A DNA stretch of 64,000 nucleotides from NCBI GenBank assembly GCA_016715865.1, contig JADJXM010000022.1, positions 1 to 64,000 on the forward strand, given 5' to 3'. A model generated the notes under the pieces. The model made no database searches and had not been told where the DNA came from. It saw only the letters and a program-made list of their open reading frames with translations. This stretch comes from Acidobacteriota bacterium. Its GTDB lineage: Bacteria; Acidobacteriota; Blastocatellia; RBC074. Both the position numbers and the translations under genes were made by a program. This document shows positions 1 to 20,133 of this stretch, piece by piece; position 1 is the first letter of the stretch, and every line of letters starts with the position of its first letter.

Positions 1-10
1 AAATTGGCAA

Positions 11-177
11 GCCCACGAAGTGGGCGATAGCCTGAGCGGAAGGGTCAGGCGTCATCGAGAAATCTGCCGCCCATTTCATGGGCTTGATAAAATGATGATA
101 CCAATACCCGGGGGTTCGCTCGGCCTGGCGGCCTCGCTCCGCCCCGGGCTATATTCTGCCCACCCGCTTCGCGGGTT
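11..177. repeat. Multi-hairpin non-coding element
   Basis: No gene is visible in the first 236 bases, but the stretch is rich in short perfect stems: 11-25 (gcccac/gtgggc around a gaa loop), 31-49 (cctga/tcagg), 69-83 (gcccat/atgggc), a long GC stem from about 107 (cccgggg) to 148 (ccccggg) with an inner ggcc/ggcc stem, and 162-176 (acccgc/gcgggt). Successive independent stems look like a structured repeat or a small RNA rather than one terminator. It lies beyond the 3' end of the minus-strand Nif3-like gene, so part of it could also end that transcript. No family is recognised. Confidence 0.4.
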
Positions 178-236
178 CAGGACAAGTCAAGCAATTTCCG
201 ATCATTGTCTCTGCGTAACATCAGTAGTTAAAAAGT

Positions 237-1130
237 TTATCGCACGGGTTTGTCAGGGCGCCAGAATGGCTCGGCTGCCGGGATGAACTCGATCGGAACC
301 TCAGTGATGAACTCCTTCAGCCATTCAGCGCAATATTTCATCCCCGCTTGTTCAGATACCACGTGCCCCAGCACGATGAGGGCCTTTTTTTGACCTGAGG
401 CTATCGAATCCTGTGCATATTCGACCAGCTCCCATTCGCGTGTCTCTCCGACAACAAGAACATCAACATCTGGTCGAGACAGGTGCGGTATGCCCGGCAT
501 GAGGCTGACATTGCCCCAACTCGCGAGCACGCGCCTGACCGGCAAATTCGGATCGCCCACCACGCGCATCGTCCGAATCTTTAACTTCGCTTCCATGTCT
601 CCGGCAAAGCGAGCGAGAGGCGTTGCGGGAAAAGTAAACATCCGGGGGTTTTGAGGATCGGCATTCTTCTCCCAGCCCAGCTCACGCGCCATTCCTGTAG
701 CGATGCCGTCCGGGCGTCGTCCATGCCAATGATCGTGGAAGTGGAATACGATCATGTCGTGCTTTTTGAGAAAATCGAGTTTGAACAGATATATCGGGTC
801 TTGCTTGATTTGATCGGTTTGATCCTGATGCGAAAAGAAAGTCGACTCATGTGTGATGATCATATTCTTTCCGTTCGCCGCAGCGCGTTGAACGACATCG
901 AGTGTTGCCATCATGGTTGTTGCGATTCCCTTGACGGGTGTCTCCGCAGTACCTGCAATGATGTTGTCTACTGTCTGATTTCGCCAGGGAATACCGACGT
1001 TTGCTTTGATGCGATCAATGACCTGCCTGGCGTTGAGCGACTGCGTAGCCTGAGGGTATGCAAGGCTCGAAGCCGCAAGTCCAATCGAAGTCAGAAGAAA
1101 ATCGCGACGAGATGTATTGTATGTGACCAT
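237..1130 (-). CDS. Tat-exported Nif3-like dinuclear metal-centre protein
   Basis: Resembles the Nif3/NGG1-interacting-factor-3 family (hexameric, two-metal proteins of uncertain activity). The His/Glu clusters expected of the metal site are visible: ITHEST near residue 93, [10 protein letters not shown] near 130, a GETREWE segment near 225 and [11 protein letters not shown] near 255. It carries an N-terminal twin-arginine signal ([13 protein letters not shown]), so this copy should be exported, which is unusual because textbook Nif3 proteins are cytoplasmic. The start immediately follows the stop of the upstream minus-strand esterase gene with no gap, so the two are probably one operon. Family assignment is reasonably sure; the substrate is unknown. 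Confidence 0.75.
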   Translation of the reverse strand: MVTYNTSRRDFLLTSIGLAASSLAYPQATQSLNARQVIDRIKANVGIPWRNQTVDNIIAGTAETPVKGIATTMMATLDVVQRAAANGKNMIITHESTFFSHQDQTDQIKQDPIYLFKLDFLKKHDMIVFHFHDHWHGRRPDGIATGMARELGWEKNADPQNPRMFTFPATPLARFAGDMEAKLKIRTMRVVGDPNLPVRRVLASWGNVSLMPGIPHLSRPDVDVLVVGETREWELVEYAQDSIASGQKKALIVLGHVVSEQAGMKYCAEWLKEFITEVPIEFIPAAEPFWRPDKPVR

Positions 1131-2630
<1,500 letters not shown>

Positions 2631-2858
2631 ATTGGTTTTCCACCAAGCTTTAATCGATATACCAGTCCGCTCCCGCCGGAGCAGAGTAAAATCTGGCGAA
2701 GTTTATCAGGATTCAGCTCGATAATTCCAGCCGGTGGATATCAAGAATCCGACAGACTGGCTGAAAACATTTACGGTAACGCAGGAAGTCAGGTATATAA
2801 GCTGCAATAAATTGAAGTATGCGCGAAATAAATGTCCAATAAGTTTCAGGTGAATGAA

Positions 2859-3410
2859 ATGTTGAAGAAAGTTCTGGTTATGCTGGGTGTTCTCACCCTG
2901 GCCGCTTGTACAGCGCGACAGGCGGCTGACAGGCAGGCTGCGTCTCAACCCATGCCGGTGAGGCCGGAATTGAAAACGTCGGCAGACTGGGATCGTAATC
3001 AAATCGTGGGGCAAACGATCTACGTCCCGATCTATTCACACATCTACATTCGCGATAAAAGCCGTACCCTCAACCTGACCGCGACGCTGAGCATACGTAA
3101 TACGGACGCACGGAACCCTATCCGCCTCACATCGGCGCGTTATTACGGCACACACGGCGTGCTGGTCAGGGAGTACTTGAACGAACCGCTCATTCTGGCT
3201 CCAATGGCCTCGACAGATTTTGTCGTTGCGGAGGACGATACGAGCGGCGGATCAGGCGCTAACTTTATCGTGGAATGGGGTGCGGGAGTCGAGGTGACGG
3301 AACCTGTGGTCGAAGCGGTCATGATCAGTACGGCTTCACAGCAAGGCATATCATTTGTGAGCACGGGGCGTGTCATCAAGGTCTTCACTCCGGAAACACC
3401 GGACAAGTGA
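2859..3410 (+). CDS. DUF3124 lipoprotein
   Basis: A small lipoprotein of the DUF3124 family, function unknown. With the start at 2859 the protein begins MLKKVLVMLGVLTLAAC, a lipoprotein signal peptide with lipobox LAAC; an upstream ATG at 2832 would only add nine polar residues, so 2859 is preferred. The family pattern is visible in IYVPIYSHIYI, LNLTATLSIRNT and YLNEPLILAPMAS. It stands alone, divergent from the esterase gene, about 50 bases before the regulator. No catalytic motif is seen; a beta-sandwich adhesive or structural role is possible. Confidence 0.7.
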   Translation: MLKKVLVMLGVLTLAACTARQAADRQAASQPMPVRPELKTSADWDRNQIVGQTIYVPIYSHIYIRDKSRTLNLTATLSIRNTDARNPIRLTSARYYGTHGVLVREYLNEPLILAPMASTDFVVAEDDTSGGSGANFIVEWGAGVEVTEPVVEAVMISTASQQGISFVSTGRVIKVFTPETPDK

Positions 3411-3461
3411 GAAGCTGTACTGATCATAACCATCTCAAATAGATCCGGGTAATAACTGACC

Positions 3462-4574
3462 ATGGCCAAAGAGCAGAATATCGTTGAGTCGGTAATCAGG
3501 GCCTGTCACATTTTGCAGGCATTTTCACAAAACGAAACTTTAACTCTGCGGCAGATCGTCGAGCGCACCGGATTGAGCAAGACCACCAGTTTTCGATTGT
3601 TGCAAAGTCTGACATTGGGGGGGATGCTGGTCCGGACCGGGAAGGGAAGTTATCGCAGCGTCATCCAGTCCTCGAATGTTTCACCGTTTACAATCGGATT
3701 CGCTTCGCAGGCGAGCGAATCTGAATTCTCAAGAGACGTAAATAAGAGCGTCCATCGCGTAGCTGAACGGGAACACCTTAGGCTAGTTGCCGTGAACAAT
3801 GATTACAGCCCTAAAACGGCGTTGAGAAATGCCGACCTGCTGATCCGGGAGGGGGTCAATCTGGCGCTCGAATTTCAGACCTATGAGCAGGTTGCCTCGA
3901 TCATTTCGTCGAAGTTTCTTGATGCTAATATTCCTGTGATTGCCATCGAGATCCCTCATCCTGGCGCTTTTTACTTCGGCGCGGATAACTATCAGGCAGG
4001 CATAATAGGAGGGCGGGCACTCGGGCGCTGGGCGAAGAAGTACTGGTACGGAAAAGTGGATGAAGTCATGCTGCTTGAACTCCCGATCGCCGGACCGCTT
4101 CCGCAGTTGCGAATTACCGGTACTCTTGCCGGCCTGACACAGATACTCCCCGGCATCAGGAACAGTAATTTCGTACACGTCAATGGAAACGGCAAGTTCG
4201 AAACGAGCCTCGATGTTGTGAGACGACACCTCCGTCACATTAAACCGAAAAGGACCCTCGTTGCCGCGGTCAACGATCCGAGCGCCCTCGGTGCATTGCG
4301 GGCTTTCGAGGAGTCTGGCCGCGCCCATCTCTGCGCCGTCATGGGCCAGAATGCAATTCGCGATGCCAGGGATGAACTCCGACGTCCCGGTACTTCGCTC
4401 ATCGGCAGCGTAGGCTATTTCCCGGAGCGCTACGGCGAAGAGCTGATTCCCTATGCGCTCTCAATCCTTCAGAGAAAACCCGTTCCTTCAACCGTCTTTG
4501 TCAATCATCAACTCATTACCTCCAGAAATGTTGAATTGCTGTATCCTTCTCAAATGAATAATCCGGATATGTGA
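3462..4574 (+). CDS. IclR-HTH / sugar-binding domain chimeric regulator
   Basis: Residues about 5-65 form an IclR-type winged helix-turn-helix (ESVIRACHILQAFSQNE, LTLRQIVERTGLSKTTSFRLL). The rest (about 80-350) is not the usual IclR effector domain but a type I periplasmic-binding-protein fold like LacI/RbsB (LLIREGVNLALEFQT, FGADNYQAGIIGGRALGRWA, LVAAVNDPSALGALRAFEE). It has no signal peptide, so it should be a cytoplasmic sugar-responsive transcription factor. It sits directly upstream of the TonB-receptor/GH78 region and 25 kb before the rhamnose ABC genes; control by rhamnose or a rhamnoside is inference. The downstream gap holds three similar palindromes that could be its operators. Confidence 0.8.
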   Translation: MAKEQNIVESVIRACHILQAFSQNETLTLRQIVERTGLSKTTSFRLLQSLTLGGMLVRTGKGSYRSVIQSSNVSPFTIGFASQASESEFSRDVNKSVHRVAEREHLRLVAVNNDYSPKTALRNADLLIREGVNLALEFQTYEQVASIISSKFLDANIPVIAIEIPHPGAFYFGADNYQAGIIGGRALGRWAKKYWYGKVDEVMLLELPIAGPLPQLRITGTLAGLTQILPGIRNSNFVHVNGNGKFETSLDVVRRHLRHIKPKRTLVAAVNDPSALGALRAFEESGRAHLCAVMGQNAIRDARDELRRPGTSLIGSVGYFPERYGEELIPYALSILQRKPVPSTVFVNHQLITSRNVELLYPSQMNNPDM

Positions 4575-4690
4575 CCTGGATTTTCCCAAAACTCATTGCA
4601 AATCCCTCCGATTCTTCTGCTGTCAGATCTTAAAATGTCCAGCTTTCAATCACTTACATTATTAATTGCTTTCATGGAAAGACATCGGAG

Positions 4691-4705
4691 TTCCGTCAGG
4701 CGGAA
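4691..4705. promoter_or_regulatory. Candidate operator palindrome 1
   Basis: TTCCGTCAGGCGGAA: perfect 5-bp half-sites with a 5-bp spacer. Its 15-bp length suits a dimeric IclR-type helix-turn-helix, and it lies 117 bases downstream of the IclR-HTH regulator gene. Confidence 0.4.
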
Positions 4706-4769
4706 TGACAGGCATGGTTAGGAGAACGCAGATATTGATCTAACCTGCTGAAAATATTGCATGTCTTGA

Positions 4770-4784
4770 TTCCGCATGGTGGAA
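4770..4784. promoter_or_regulatory. Candidate operator palindrome 2
   Basis: TTCCGCATGGTGGAA: same 15-bp architecture as the site at 4691, with one mismatch in the right half-site. Confidence 0.35.
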
Positions 4785-4836
4785 CCTGATCGATTATCTA
4801 AAATTATGGTACCAACTAATATTTTTACTGATATTA

Positions 4837-4850
4837 TTCCGGCATCGGAA
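4837..4850. promoter_or_regulatory. Candidate operator palindrome 3
   Basis: TTCCGGCATCGGAA: perfect half-sites TTCCG/CGGAA, with the spacer one base shorter (4 bp) than in the two upstream sites; flanking A/T extends the symmetry to 16 bp. Confidence 0.3.
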
Positions 4851-5182
4851 TCTCATAAAGAGAGCTATTAGGTAAAGAAGCTTGCTGGGATAAGTTATCA
4901 GACACCAAATCAGCGGTTAGTCAAAACACAACTGGAATTACCTGATCCAAAAAGGAGTACGGCTACCTGTCTCTGAAGTGGTGATGCGTATCTAACTCTG
5001 CATACAAAGTAGATCACATAATCATAGCAATCAGTCAGGACTGACTGAATCAGCATCTTTGCAAATGCCATATTAGATACTCTATTGCAAGGCATTGTTA
5101 CAGACCTCTGTTGCACTGAGGTAATCGGGCAGAAGGATGTAGCAATAGTTTCGACTGATACCAGCTCATAAAGGAGACACAA

Positions 5183-8531
<3,349 letters not shown>

Positions 8532-8558
8532 GTGCTCGAGGTGTAAACTTGATGAAAC

Positions 8559-13995
<5,437 letters not shown>

Positions 13996-14011
13996 GTTTT
14001 GTGGAATGACT

Positions 14012-14274
14012 GTGGTGGGGGGGGGGGGGGGTGGCGGTGGGGCGGGGGGGGGGGAGGGGGGGGCTTGCCCGCCGGGGGGCCTCCGGGGGCCTGCGGCCCC
14101 GCTGTTGACCGGGTTCCCGGCGGGGGGCGGGGCCGGCGGGGGGCGGGGGGGCGGGGGGTTGGAGGGGGGGGGGGGGGGGGGGGGGGGGGGTTGCTGGGGG
14201 CCGTCGCGGGGGCGGGGGGGCGTCTTCGGGCGTGAGGGCGGCCAGTGTCAGCCCTGCGGGGGGGGGGCGGGCAG
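14012..14274. other. G-saturated low-complexity stretch, probable sequence artefact
   Basis: About 260 bases dominated by uninterrupted G runs (up to about 30 bases at 14163-14190) broken by single other bases. No coding signal: the open frames here translate to poly-Gly or, on the other strand, poly-Pro. It begins 17 bases after the GH78 stop and merges into a damaged hydrolase gene. All excess is G on one strand, as expected from no-signal base calls or a poorly resolved gap, rather than a biological repeat unit. Confidence 0.6.
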
Positions 14275-14475
14275 TTCCCACGCCTCGGCGTTTTCTGTGG
14301 GACTCGCACCCGGACGACTCCGGGCGGGGCGTTCACAGTCGCACCGGCAGAGGCTGATTCGGAGTCAAAGGCGCCGATCGGACGTGGGGGTCGCGCTTGG
14401 TGGCGTCGGGCGGGGGAGACGCAACCTGGCGGGCCTACCCTTGATTCAGCGGGCCAGCTGGCGGGTCTGAGCGGG

Positions 14476-15387
14476 CCGGATGCTACTGTCGCGAGTTGTT
14501 ATCTTCAGCAGGGACGCCTTAGTACAGGCTCTTCGGCGAGAAACCGCCGCCTGTACCTGCCGGTTATAGTTTCGACTACGTCAATGCCGACGCCCTCGTC
14601 AATCGCCTGTCGGTGGATGGAAATTCGCGGAACCGCATGGTGCTGTCGACGGCAAATGTCGCTGCCGCCGTCTGGTCAGTGGCGCACCAGTCGAGTCAGC
14701 CCCAGCCTGCCCAAGAGTTCTCAGCTGGGCTCAGGGCGAACGGGGCGCCGGCAAGGGCAGGGTTTCGGCGCTCATACGGGGCGGCCCTCCGCATGCTCGG
14801 CGACTGAAACTAACCAAACCTTGTTCGTTCAGTCTTACGATGAAGTCTGGGTGCACAACACCATGGAAACCTGGATGCCATCTTTCGCATCGAAGGCAAA
14901 GCCGCTGAGCTGTGGCATCCTGAAAGCGGCCGAATCGAGCCGGCCGGCTACCGCATCGCGAACGGGCACACGACCGTACCGTTGAGGCTCAACCCATGGG
15001 AGGCTGTGTTTGTAGTGTTTCGCAAGCGCAGCGCGTTTTCCGGGCAGTAAAGGGTGGGGGTCGGTTTGGGGGGCCGGTGCAGGCTCAACGTGGATCGACC
15101 TCGGCGCAGTGAAGAACATGGCTGAAGTTGCAGTTAACGGCCGGCGGCTCGGCAGCGTCTGGAAGACGCCTTTCCGGGTTGATGTGACCGAGGCCTTGAG
15201 GCCGGGCGCAAACACGTTTGAGATCAAGGTGACGAACCTCTGGGTCAATCGCCTGATTGGAGATCAGCAACCAGGAGCCGGCAGGAAGTACACATACGCA
15301 GCGATGCCATTTTATCGGCCTGACTCGCCGCTTTTGCCGTCCGGCCTCCTTGGACCGGTGCAAATCGTCAGGCTGGCAGTCGAATAA
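14476..15387 (+). pseudogene. Broken remnant of a GH106-type glycoside hydrolase
   Basis: Fragments of one protein are readable in alternating frames: YLQQGR (frame 1, 14500), LFGEKPPPVPAGYSFDYVNADALVNRLSVD (frame 3, from about 14529), then IFRIEGKAAELWHPESGRI and VPLRLNPWEAVFVVFRK (frame 3, 14880-15035), and a clean C-terminal sugar-binding domain (frame 1, about 15085-15387: [40 protein letters not shown]). The same C-terminal pattern ends the intact GH106-type protein at 55451-58228. The first 600 or so residues are absent, several frameshifts and a stop at 14805 break the rest, and about 70-100 residues seem missing at 15050-15084 where G-rich sequence recurs. Real decay or assembly damage; the second looks likelier. 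Confidence 0.7.
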
Positions 15388-15474
15388 TTGTTATGAATTA
15401 TGAGCAATTGTGCCAGATTGCACAGCCTGGAGACAGGTCATTTCATCCCCGGTTCAAGGCGCTGGTTTTATCCA

Positions 15475-15508
15475 CGGCTCTTCAGGCTGAAGCCGGCTTT
15501 CGATTTTT
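15475..15508 (+). terminator. Possible terminator before the PSD1 gene
   Basis: Imperfect hairpin (cggct...agccg around ttcag/ctgaa) followed by ggctttcgattttt. It would end transcripts from the hydrolase fragment. Stem is bulged, so the call is weak. Confidence 0.3.
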
Positions 15509-15577
15509 GCAGCTGACGGTTTATAATCAATGTCGTTACTCGATCCGTCAAACATCTCAAAATCTAGAGTAAAAACC

Positions 15578-18500
15578 ATGTGGCAGCGTCCGGTAAAAAT
15601 CCTGCTCGTGCTGGCCGGCGGCGCGATGCTCTCATTATTTTCAGTCTTCGGAGCGGCGTCGTCCGGGCCGCAATCGCGAGTGGACTTTCAACGTGAGGTA
15701 GAGCCGATCTTTGCGGCGCATTGTTACAAATGCCATGGCGGAGTCAAGGCATCGGGGCAGCTGAAACTCGATTCCCGCACGACCGCTTTGAGGGGCGGGA
15801 TTTCGGGTGCGGTCATCGTGCCGGGATCATCCGCCAGGTCGAGACTGATGCACCGCTTGCGTGGAGAAGGCGGCGAGCAGCGCATGCCGCTGGGCGGAAC
15901 ACCGCTGACATCCCGGCAGATCGATCTGATCGCACGCTGGATCGATGAGGGGGCTGTCTGGCCGGGAGGTGAGAAAGAGAAAGAAATCCCTCGACACTGG
16001 GCATTCGTCGCGCCGTCGCGCCCGGATTTACCCGCTGTCAACAACAAAGCCTGGCCGATCAATCCAATTGACAGGTTTGTTTTATCAAGGATCGAAAAAA
16101 GCGGACTTGCGCCATCGCCTGAAGCTGAAAAAACAACGTTGTTGCGTCGCCTGAGCATCGATCTGACAGGCTTGCCGCCTTCATTGAAAGAGATTGATGA
16201 TTTTCTTGCGGATAATTCATCAGGCGCGTGGGAGAGGCAGATCGATCGCCTGCTCAGAAGCCCCCATTACGGCGAACGATGGGGGCGCTGGTGGCTCGAT
16301 GCCGCGCGATACGCCGACACGAATGGTTTTGAGAAAGATCTGCCGCGCTCGATCTGGCCATACCGTGACTGGGTGATCAAGGCATTCAATCAGGACATGC
16401 CGTTCGATCAGTTCACCATCGAGCAGCTGGCCGGCGATCTGTTGCCGAACCCGACTCTGGATCAGCTTGTCGCCACCGGATTTCTTCGCAACTCGATGCT
16501 CAATCAGGAGGGCGGTGTCGATCCTGAACAGTTCCGCGTTGAAGGTTTGATAGATCGCGTCGATGCCCTCGGAAACGCATTTCTGGGGCTGACGATAAAA
16601 TGCGCCCAATGCCATAACCACAAGTTCGATCCGATCAAGCAGACAGAGTATTACCAGGTTTACGCTTTCCTCAATTCCGACGACGAGCCGGAAATAGAAG
16701 TTCCGGATGAAAAGATCGTCAGGAAACGCGAAGAGATCGAGGCTGCCGTCACAAAACTCGAGGACGAACTGATCGCCGACACGCCAGACCTGAAACAGCG
16801 CCTGGCTATCTGGGAGCAGCAGATGGCTTATGATGATAGCCAGTGGACGCCGCTCACTGACACTGAAATTCACGCGATCTTCGGCGTCAAATTCGAGCGG
16901 TTGCCTGACGGTTCATTTCTCGCCAGAGGCGATAATGCAACAGCGAACAATTATCAGATCAAGGCGCGCACGAAACTCAAAAATATCACCGGATTTCGGA
17001 TCGAATATCTGACCAGTCCGAATCTGCCGCGCACCGGGCCGGGCCGCGATTTTGACGGCAAATTCTATGTAACTGAATTCATTGTTGATGCATCGCCGAT
17101 CGGCGCTCCTGATCAGATCACCAGAGTTGACCTGCAAAGTCCGACCGTCGATTACGAACGGCCTGATTTTCCTGTCGCGAATGTCATCGACGGCAATCAG
17201 AAAACTCACTGGTCAAGCGATGCCGGGCCGGGCCGGCGAAACCAGGATCGCAAGATGGCATTCGTCGCAGTCCGCCCGGTCGGCTACGCTGGCGGGACGG
17301 AGTTTTCGTTTCAGCTCATGCAGAAGTCGAATGAACAGATTCGAACACCGCAGCCCAATATCGGGAGGTTTCGGATATCTGTCACAACGTCTGACAAACC
17401 ATCTGCGGATCCGCTGCCGGCTGCCGTGCGCAGCATCCTTGCGATACCCGCCGCGCAAAGAACTGATGTACAGCAGCGCGAGGTCTTCAGTTTTTATCGG
17501 ACTACGGTTAAAGAGTGGGCCGAGACAAACAGGAAGATTGAAGATCTTCTCAATGAGTGGCCTTATGGAGTGACGACGCTGGCGCTCATGCCTCGTCAAT
17601 GGCCTCGGGAGACGAGGGTCTTCAGACGCGGCGACTGGAAGCGGCCCGGAGAGGCTGTAACTGCGAACACCCCGTCTTTCCTGCCACCATTTCCATCTGA
17701 CGCTCCGCGCAATCGCCTCGGGCTGGCTCAATGGATTATCGATAAGAAAAACCCGCTTACCGCGCGTGTTATCGTCAATCGAATCTGGCAGCAGTATTTC
17801 GGCGAAGGTCTTGTCTCAACCCCGGAGGATTTCGGATTGCGGTGCGATCCGCCCTCGAATGCCGGCTTGCTCGACTGGCTGGCGGTTGAATTCATGGAAA
17901 GCGGCTGGAGCATCAAGCACATGCACCGGCTTATAGCGAAATCGGCAGTCTACAGGCAATCATCGCGGGTCACGCCGGAGCTGCTCGATAAAGATCCGAC
18001 AAACAATCTGCTCGCCCGCGCACCGCGCCTGCGTGTCGAAGCCGAGACTGTTCGCGACATTGCCTTGACCGCCAGCGGGTTGCTGAGCCGCAAGATCGGC
18101 GGCCCAAGCGTTTATCCTCCAATTCCCGACGGCGTGCTCAGTCTTGGGTACGGCAGCGCAATGCCGTGGCCCACCGCTACGGGCGAGGATCGTTATCGAC
18201 GCGGGATGTACACATTCTGGAAACGCAATGTGCCGTATCCTTCGATGCTTGTTTTTGACCAGCCGATCGGAGACTTTTCCTGCACTCGACGACTTCGCTC
18301 GAATACGCCTTTGCAGGCACTGACGACGCTTAATGATCAGACCTTCGTCGAGTTCGCACAGGGCCTGGCCCTGCGAGTGTGGAAAGAGGGCGGGTCAACC
18401 GATCAGGAAAAAATGATCTATGCATTTCGATTGTGTGTCGGTCGCCCACCCGACGCAATTGAATTGCAGAAACTGATCGAGCTGCTGAATGACCAGAAAC

Positions 18501-18652
18501 CATTGTTTGACGGCAACACAGCAAAATCCGTCTATGTTTCGAGCTCTGACCTGACAAGGCTTCCAGAAGGTGTCGATTTGCACAGGATCGCTCCCTGGGC
18601 CATGGTCGCGCGCGTTCTGCTGAACATGGATGAAACGATGACAAAAGAGTGA
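15578..18652 (+). CDS. PSD1-type cytochrome c protein (PSCyt1-DUF1549-DUF1553)
   Basis: An exported 1024-aa protein of the Planctomycete-type cytochrome architecture. Start 15578 is chosen because it places a signal peptide first ([16 protein letters not shown]). A c-type heme site CYKCH lies at about residues 49-53 (PSCyt1). DUF1549 follows ([58 protein letters not shown]) with a second heme-like [12 protein letters not shown] near 345. DUF1553 occupies the C-terminal third ([31 protein letters not shown]). Proteins of this type accompany polysaccharide-degradation genes; their redox role is not established. Followed 16 bases later by its usual partner DUF1501. Confidence 0.88.
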   Translation: MWQRPVKILLVLAGGAMLSLFSVFGAASSGPQSRVDFQREVEPIFAAHCYKCHGGVKASGQLKLDSRTTALRGGISGAVIVPGSSARSRLMHRLRGEGGEQRMPLGGTPLTSRQIDLIARWIDEGAVWPGGEKEKEIPRHWAFVAPSRPDLPAVNNKAWPINPIDRFVLSRIEKSGLAPSPEAEKTTLLRRLSIDLTGLPPSLKEIDDFLADNSSGAWERQIDRLLRSPHYGERWGRWWLDAARYADTNGFEKDLPRSIWPYRDWVIKAFNQDMPFDQFTIEQLAGDLLPNPTLDQLVATGFLRNSMLNQEGGVDPEQFRVEGLIDRVDALGNAFLGLTIKCAQCHNHKFDPIKQTEYYQVYAFLNSDDEPEIEVPDEKIVRKREEIEAAVTKLEDELIADTPDLKQRLAIWEQQMAYDDSQWTPLTDTEIHAIFGVKFERLPDGSFLARGDNATANNYQIKARTKLKNITGFRIEYLTSPNLPRTGPGRDFDGKFYVTEFIVDASPIGAPDQITRVDLQSPTVDYERPDFPVANVIDGNQKTHWSSDAGPGRRNQDRKMAFVAVRPVGYAGGTEFSFQLMQKSNEQIRTPQPNIGRFRISVTTSDKPSADPLPAAVRSILAIPAAQRTDVQQREVFSFYRTTVKEWAETNRKIEDLLNEWPYGVTTLALMPRQWPRETRVFRRGDWKRPGEAVTANTPSFLPPFPSDAPRNRLGLAQWIIDKKNPLTARVIVNRIWQQYFGEGLVSTPEDFGLRCDPPSNAGLLDWLAVEFMESGWSIKHMHRLIAKSAVYRQSSRVTPELLDKDPTNNLLARAPRLRVEAETVRDIALTASGLLSRKIGGPSVYPPIPDGVLSLGYGSAMPWPTATGEDRYRRGMYTFWKRNVPYPSMLVFDQPIGDFSCTRRLRSNTPLQALTTLNDQTFVEFAQGLALRVWKEGGSTDQEKMIYAFRLCVGRPPDAIELQKLIELLNDQKPLFDGNTAKSVYVSSSDLTRLPEGVDLHRIAPWAMVARVLLNMDETMTKE

Positions 18653-18668
18653 GCCGGGAGAGTGAGCA

Positions 18669-20114
18669 ATGAATCACGACGTAGAGATTGAACAGGAGTT
18701 GGTGAAGCATAATTCGAGGCGCTGGTTTTTCCGTGAATGCGGAGTCGGCCTTGGATCGATGGCGCTTCTTTCACTGCTCAAAGATGATTCAGTGGCACAG
18801 ACTGCCGCCGGTAAAAATCCGATGGCGCCGAGGCAGCCGCATTTTAAGCCGCGGGCGAAACGGGTCATATATCTGTTTCATTCCGGCGGACCTTCGCAAC
18901 TGGACCTCTTCGATTACAAACCGAGTCTTGTGAAATACAATGGTAAACCGGTGCCAAAGGAGTTCACAAAGGGCATTGATTACGCTTTTATCCGGCCCGA
19001 TGCCGGGTTGTACGCCTCCGAGTTCAAGTTCGCGAGGCATGGACAATCCGGCGCGGAACTGTCAGAGGCCTGGACGCATCTGCCAAAAGTCGCAGATCAG
19101 ATCACTATCATCCGTTCGATGATGACGGATGCCATCAATCACGCTCCGGGGCAGGTTCTGATGCAGACCGGTTCGATTCAATTCGGACGTCCGAGTTTTG
19201 GCGCCTGGGTGACATATGGACTGGGCAGCGAAAGCCAGGACCTGCCGGCCTTTGTCGTGCTTTCTTCGGGCGGCGGCACCAGCGGCGGGGCAGCCAACTG
19301 GGGGGCCGGCTTTCTGCCGACGCTTTATCAGGGAGTCCCATTTCAGCGCACGGGGCCGCCGATCCTTTCACTCTCGAATCCTCGCGGCGTGACGCGTGAA
19401 ATGCAGCGACGCTCACTGGATACGCTCAAGGAATTGAATGAGCATCACCTCGGAGTGACAGGAGACCCAGAAACAGCGACCCGGATCAATGCCTATGAGA
19501 TGGCCTTTCGCATGCAGGACAGCGGGCCCGACCTGATGGACTTATCGAAAGAATCGAAGGCTACGCTTGAGATGTATGGTGTGGAACAGGGCAAGGCTTC
19601 ATACGCGACCAATTGCCTGCTTGCGCGGCGACTGCTCGAACGCGGGGTCCGCTTCGTACAGCTCAATCACGAGGCCTGGGACCATCATTCCGAGGTCGCA
19701 AAGGGTGTCCGTTCACAGATGCGCCAGACGGATCAGGCAACAACCGCGCTGATTCTGGATCTCAAACAGCGCGGATTGCTGGATGACACTATCGTCATCT
19801 GGGGCGGTGAATTCGGTCGCACTCCGATGGTTGAATCCGACCCGGATGCCAATCGCAGTCTCGGTCGCGATCACCATAACAAAGCCTTTTCGATCTTCGT
19901 CGCCGGAGGCGGATTCAAGCCCGGCGTGACGCTTGGTGAAACTGATGAATTCGGGTTTAATGTCGCAGAAGATCCGGTTCACGTGCACGACCTGCATGCT
20001 ACATTGCTTCAATTGCTTGGCTTTGATCATTCAAAACTGACATACCGCTACCAGGGCCGTGACTTTCGCCTGACCGATGTCCATGGTCTTGTGATAGACA
20101 AATTGCTCGCGTAA
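18669..20114 (+). CDS. DUF1501 family Tat-exported protein
   Basis: DUF1501 proteins have an alkaline-phosphatase/sulfatase-like fold and nearly always pair with PSD1 cytochromes, as here. The N-terminus has a twin-arginine motif ([23 protein letters not shown]). Family landmarks: [52 protein letters not shown] and the C-terminal [14 protein letters not shown] with [14 protein letters not shown]. The Asp/His residues of these motifs are consistent with a metal site. 481 aa is typical. Whether it is a sulfatase, phosphatase or structural partner is unknown. Confidence 0.88.
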   Translation: MNHDVEIEQELVKHNSRRWFFRECGVGLGSMALLSLLKDDSVAQTAAGKNPMAPRQPHFKPRAKRVIYLFHSGGPSQLDLFDYKPSLVKYNGKPVPKEFTKGIDYAFIRPDAGLYASEFKFARHGQSGAELSEAWTHLPKVADQITIIRSMMTDAINHAPGQVLMQTGSIQFGRPSFGAWVTYGLGSESQDLPAFVVLSSGGGTSGGAANWGAGFLPTLYQGVPFQRTGPPILSLSNPRGVTREMQRRSLDTLKELNEHHLGVTGDPETATRINAYEMAFRMQDSGPDLMDLSKESKATLEMYGVEQGKASYATNCLLARRLLERGVRFVQLNHEAWDHHSEVAKGVRSQMRQTDQATTALILDLKQRGLLDDTIVIWGGEFGRTPMVESDPDANRSLGRDHHNKAFSIFVAGGGFKPGVTLGETDEFGFNVAEDPVHVHDLHATLLQLLGFDHSKLTYRYQGRDFRLTDVHGLVIDKLLA

Positions 20115-20133
20115 TCAGAAGGGAGTCTGACAG

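Noticed and set aside
14012..14274. G-quadruplex regulatory island
   Set aside because: G runs would fold into quadruplexes, but their length, lack of periodicity and adjacency to a frame-broken gene favour a sequence or assembly artefact.
13999..14336. Long Gly-rich and Pro-rich open frames on both strands
   Set aside because: They come only from uninterrupted G runs without codon bias or a ribosome site; treated as artefact sequence, not genes.
15109..15387. A separate small sugar-binding protein starting at ATG 15109
   Set aside because: The frame continues upstream of 15109 without a start and matches the C-terminal domain of GH106-type enzymes, so it is the end of the damaged gene.
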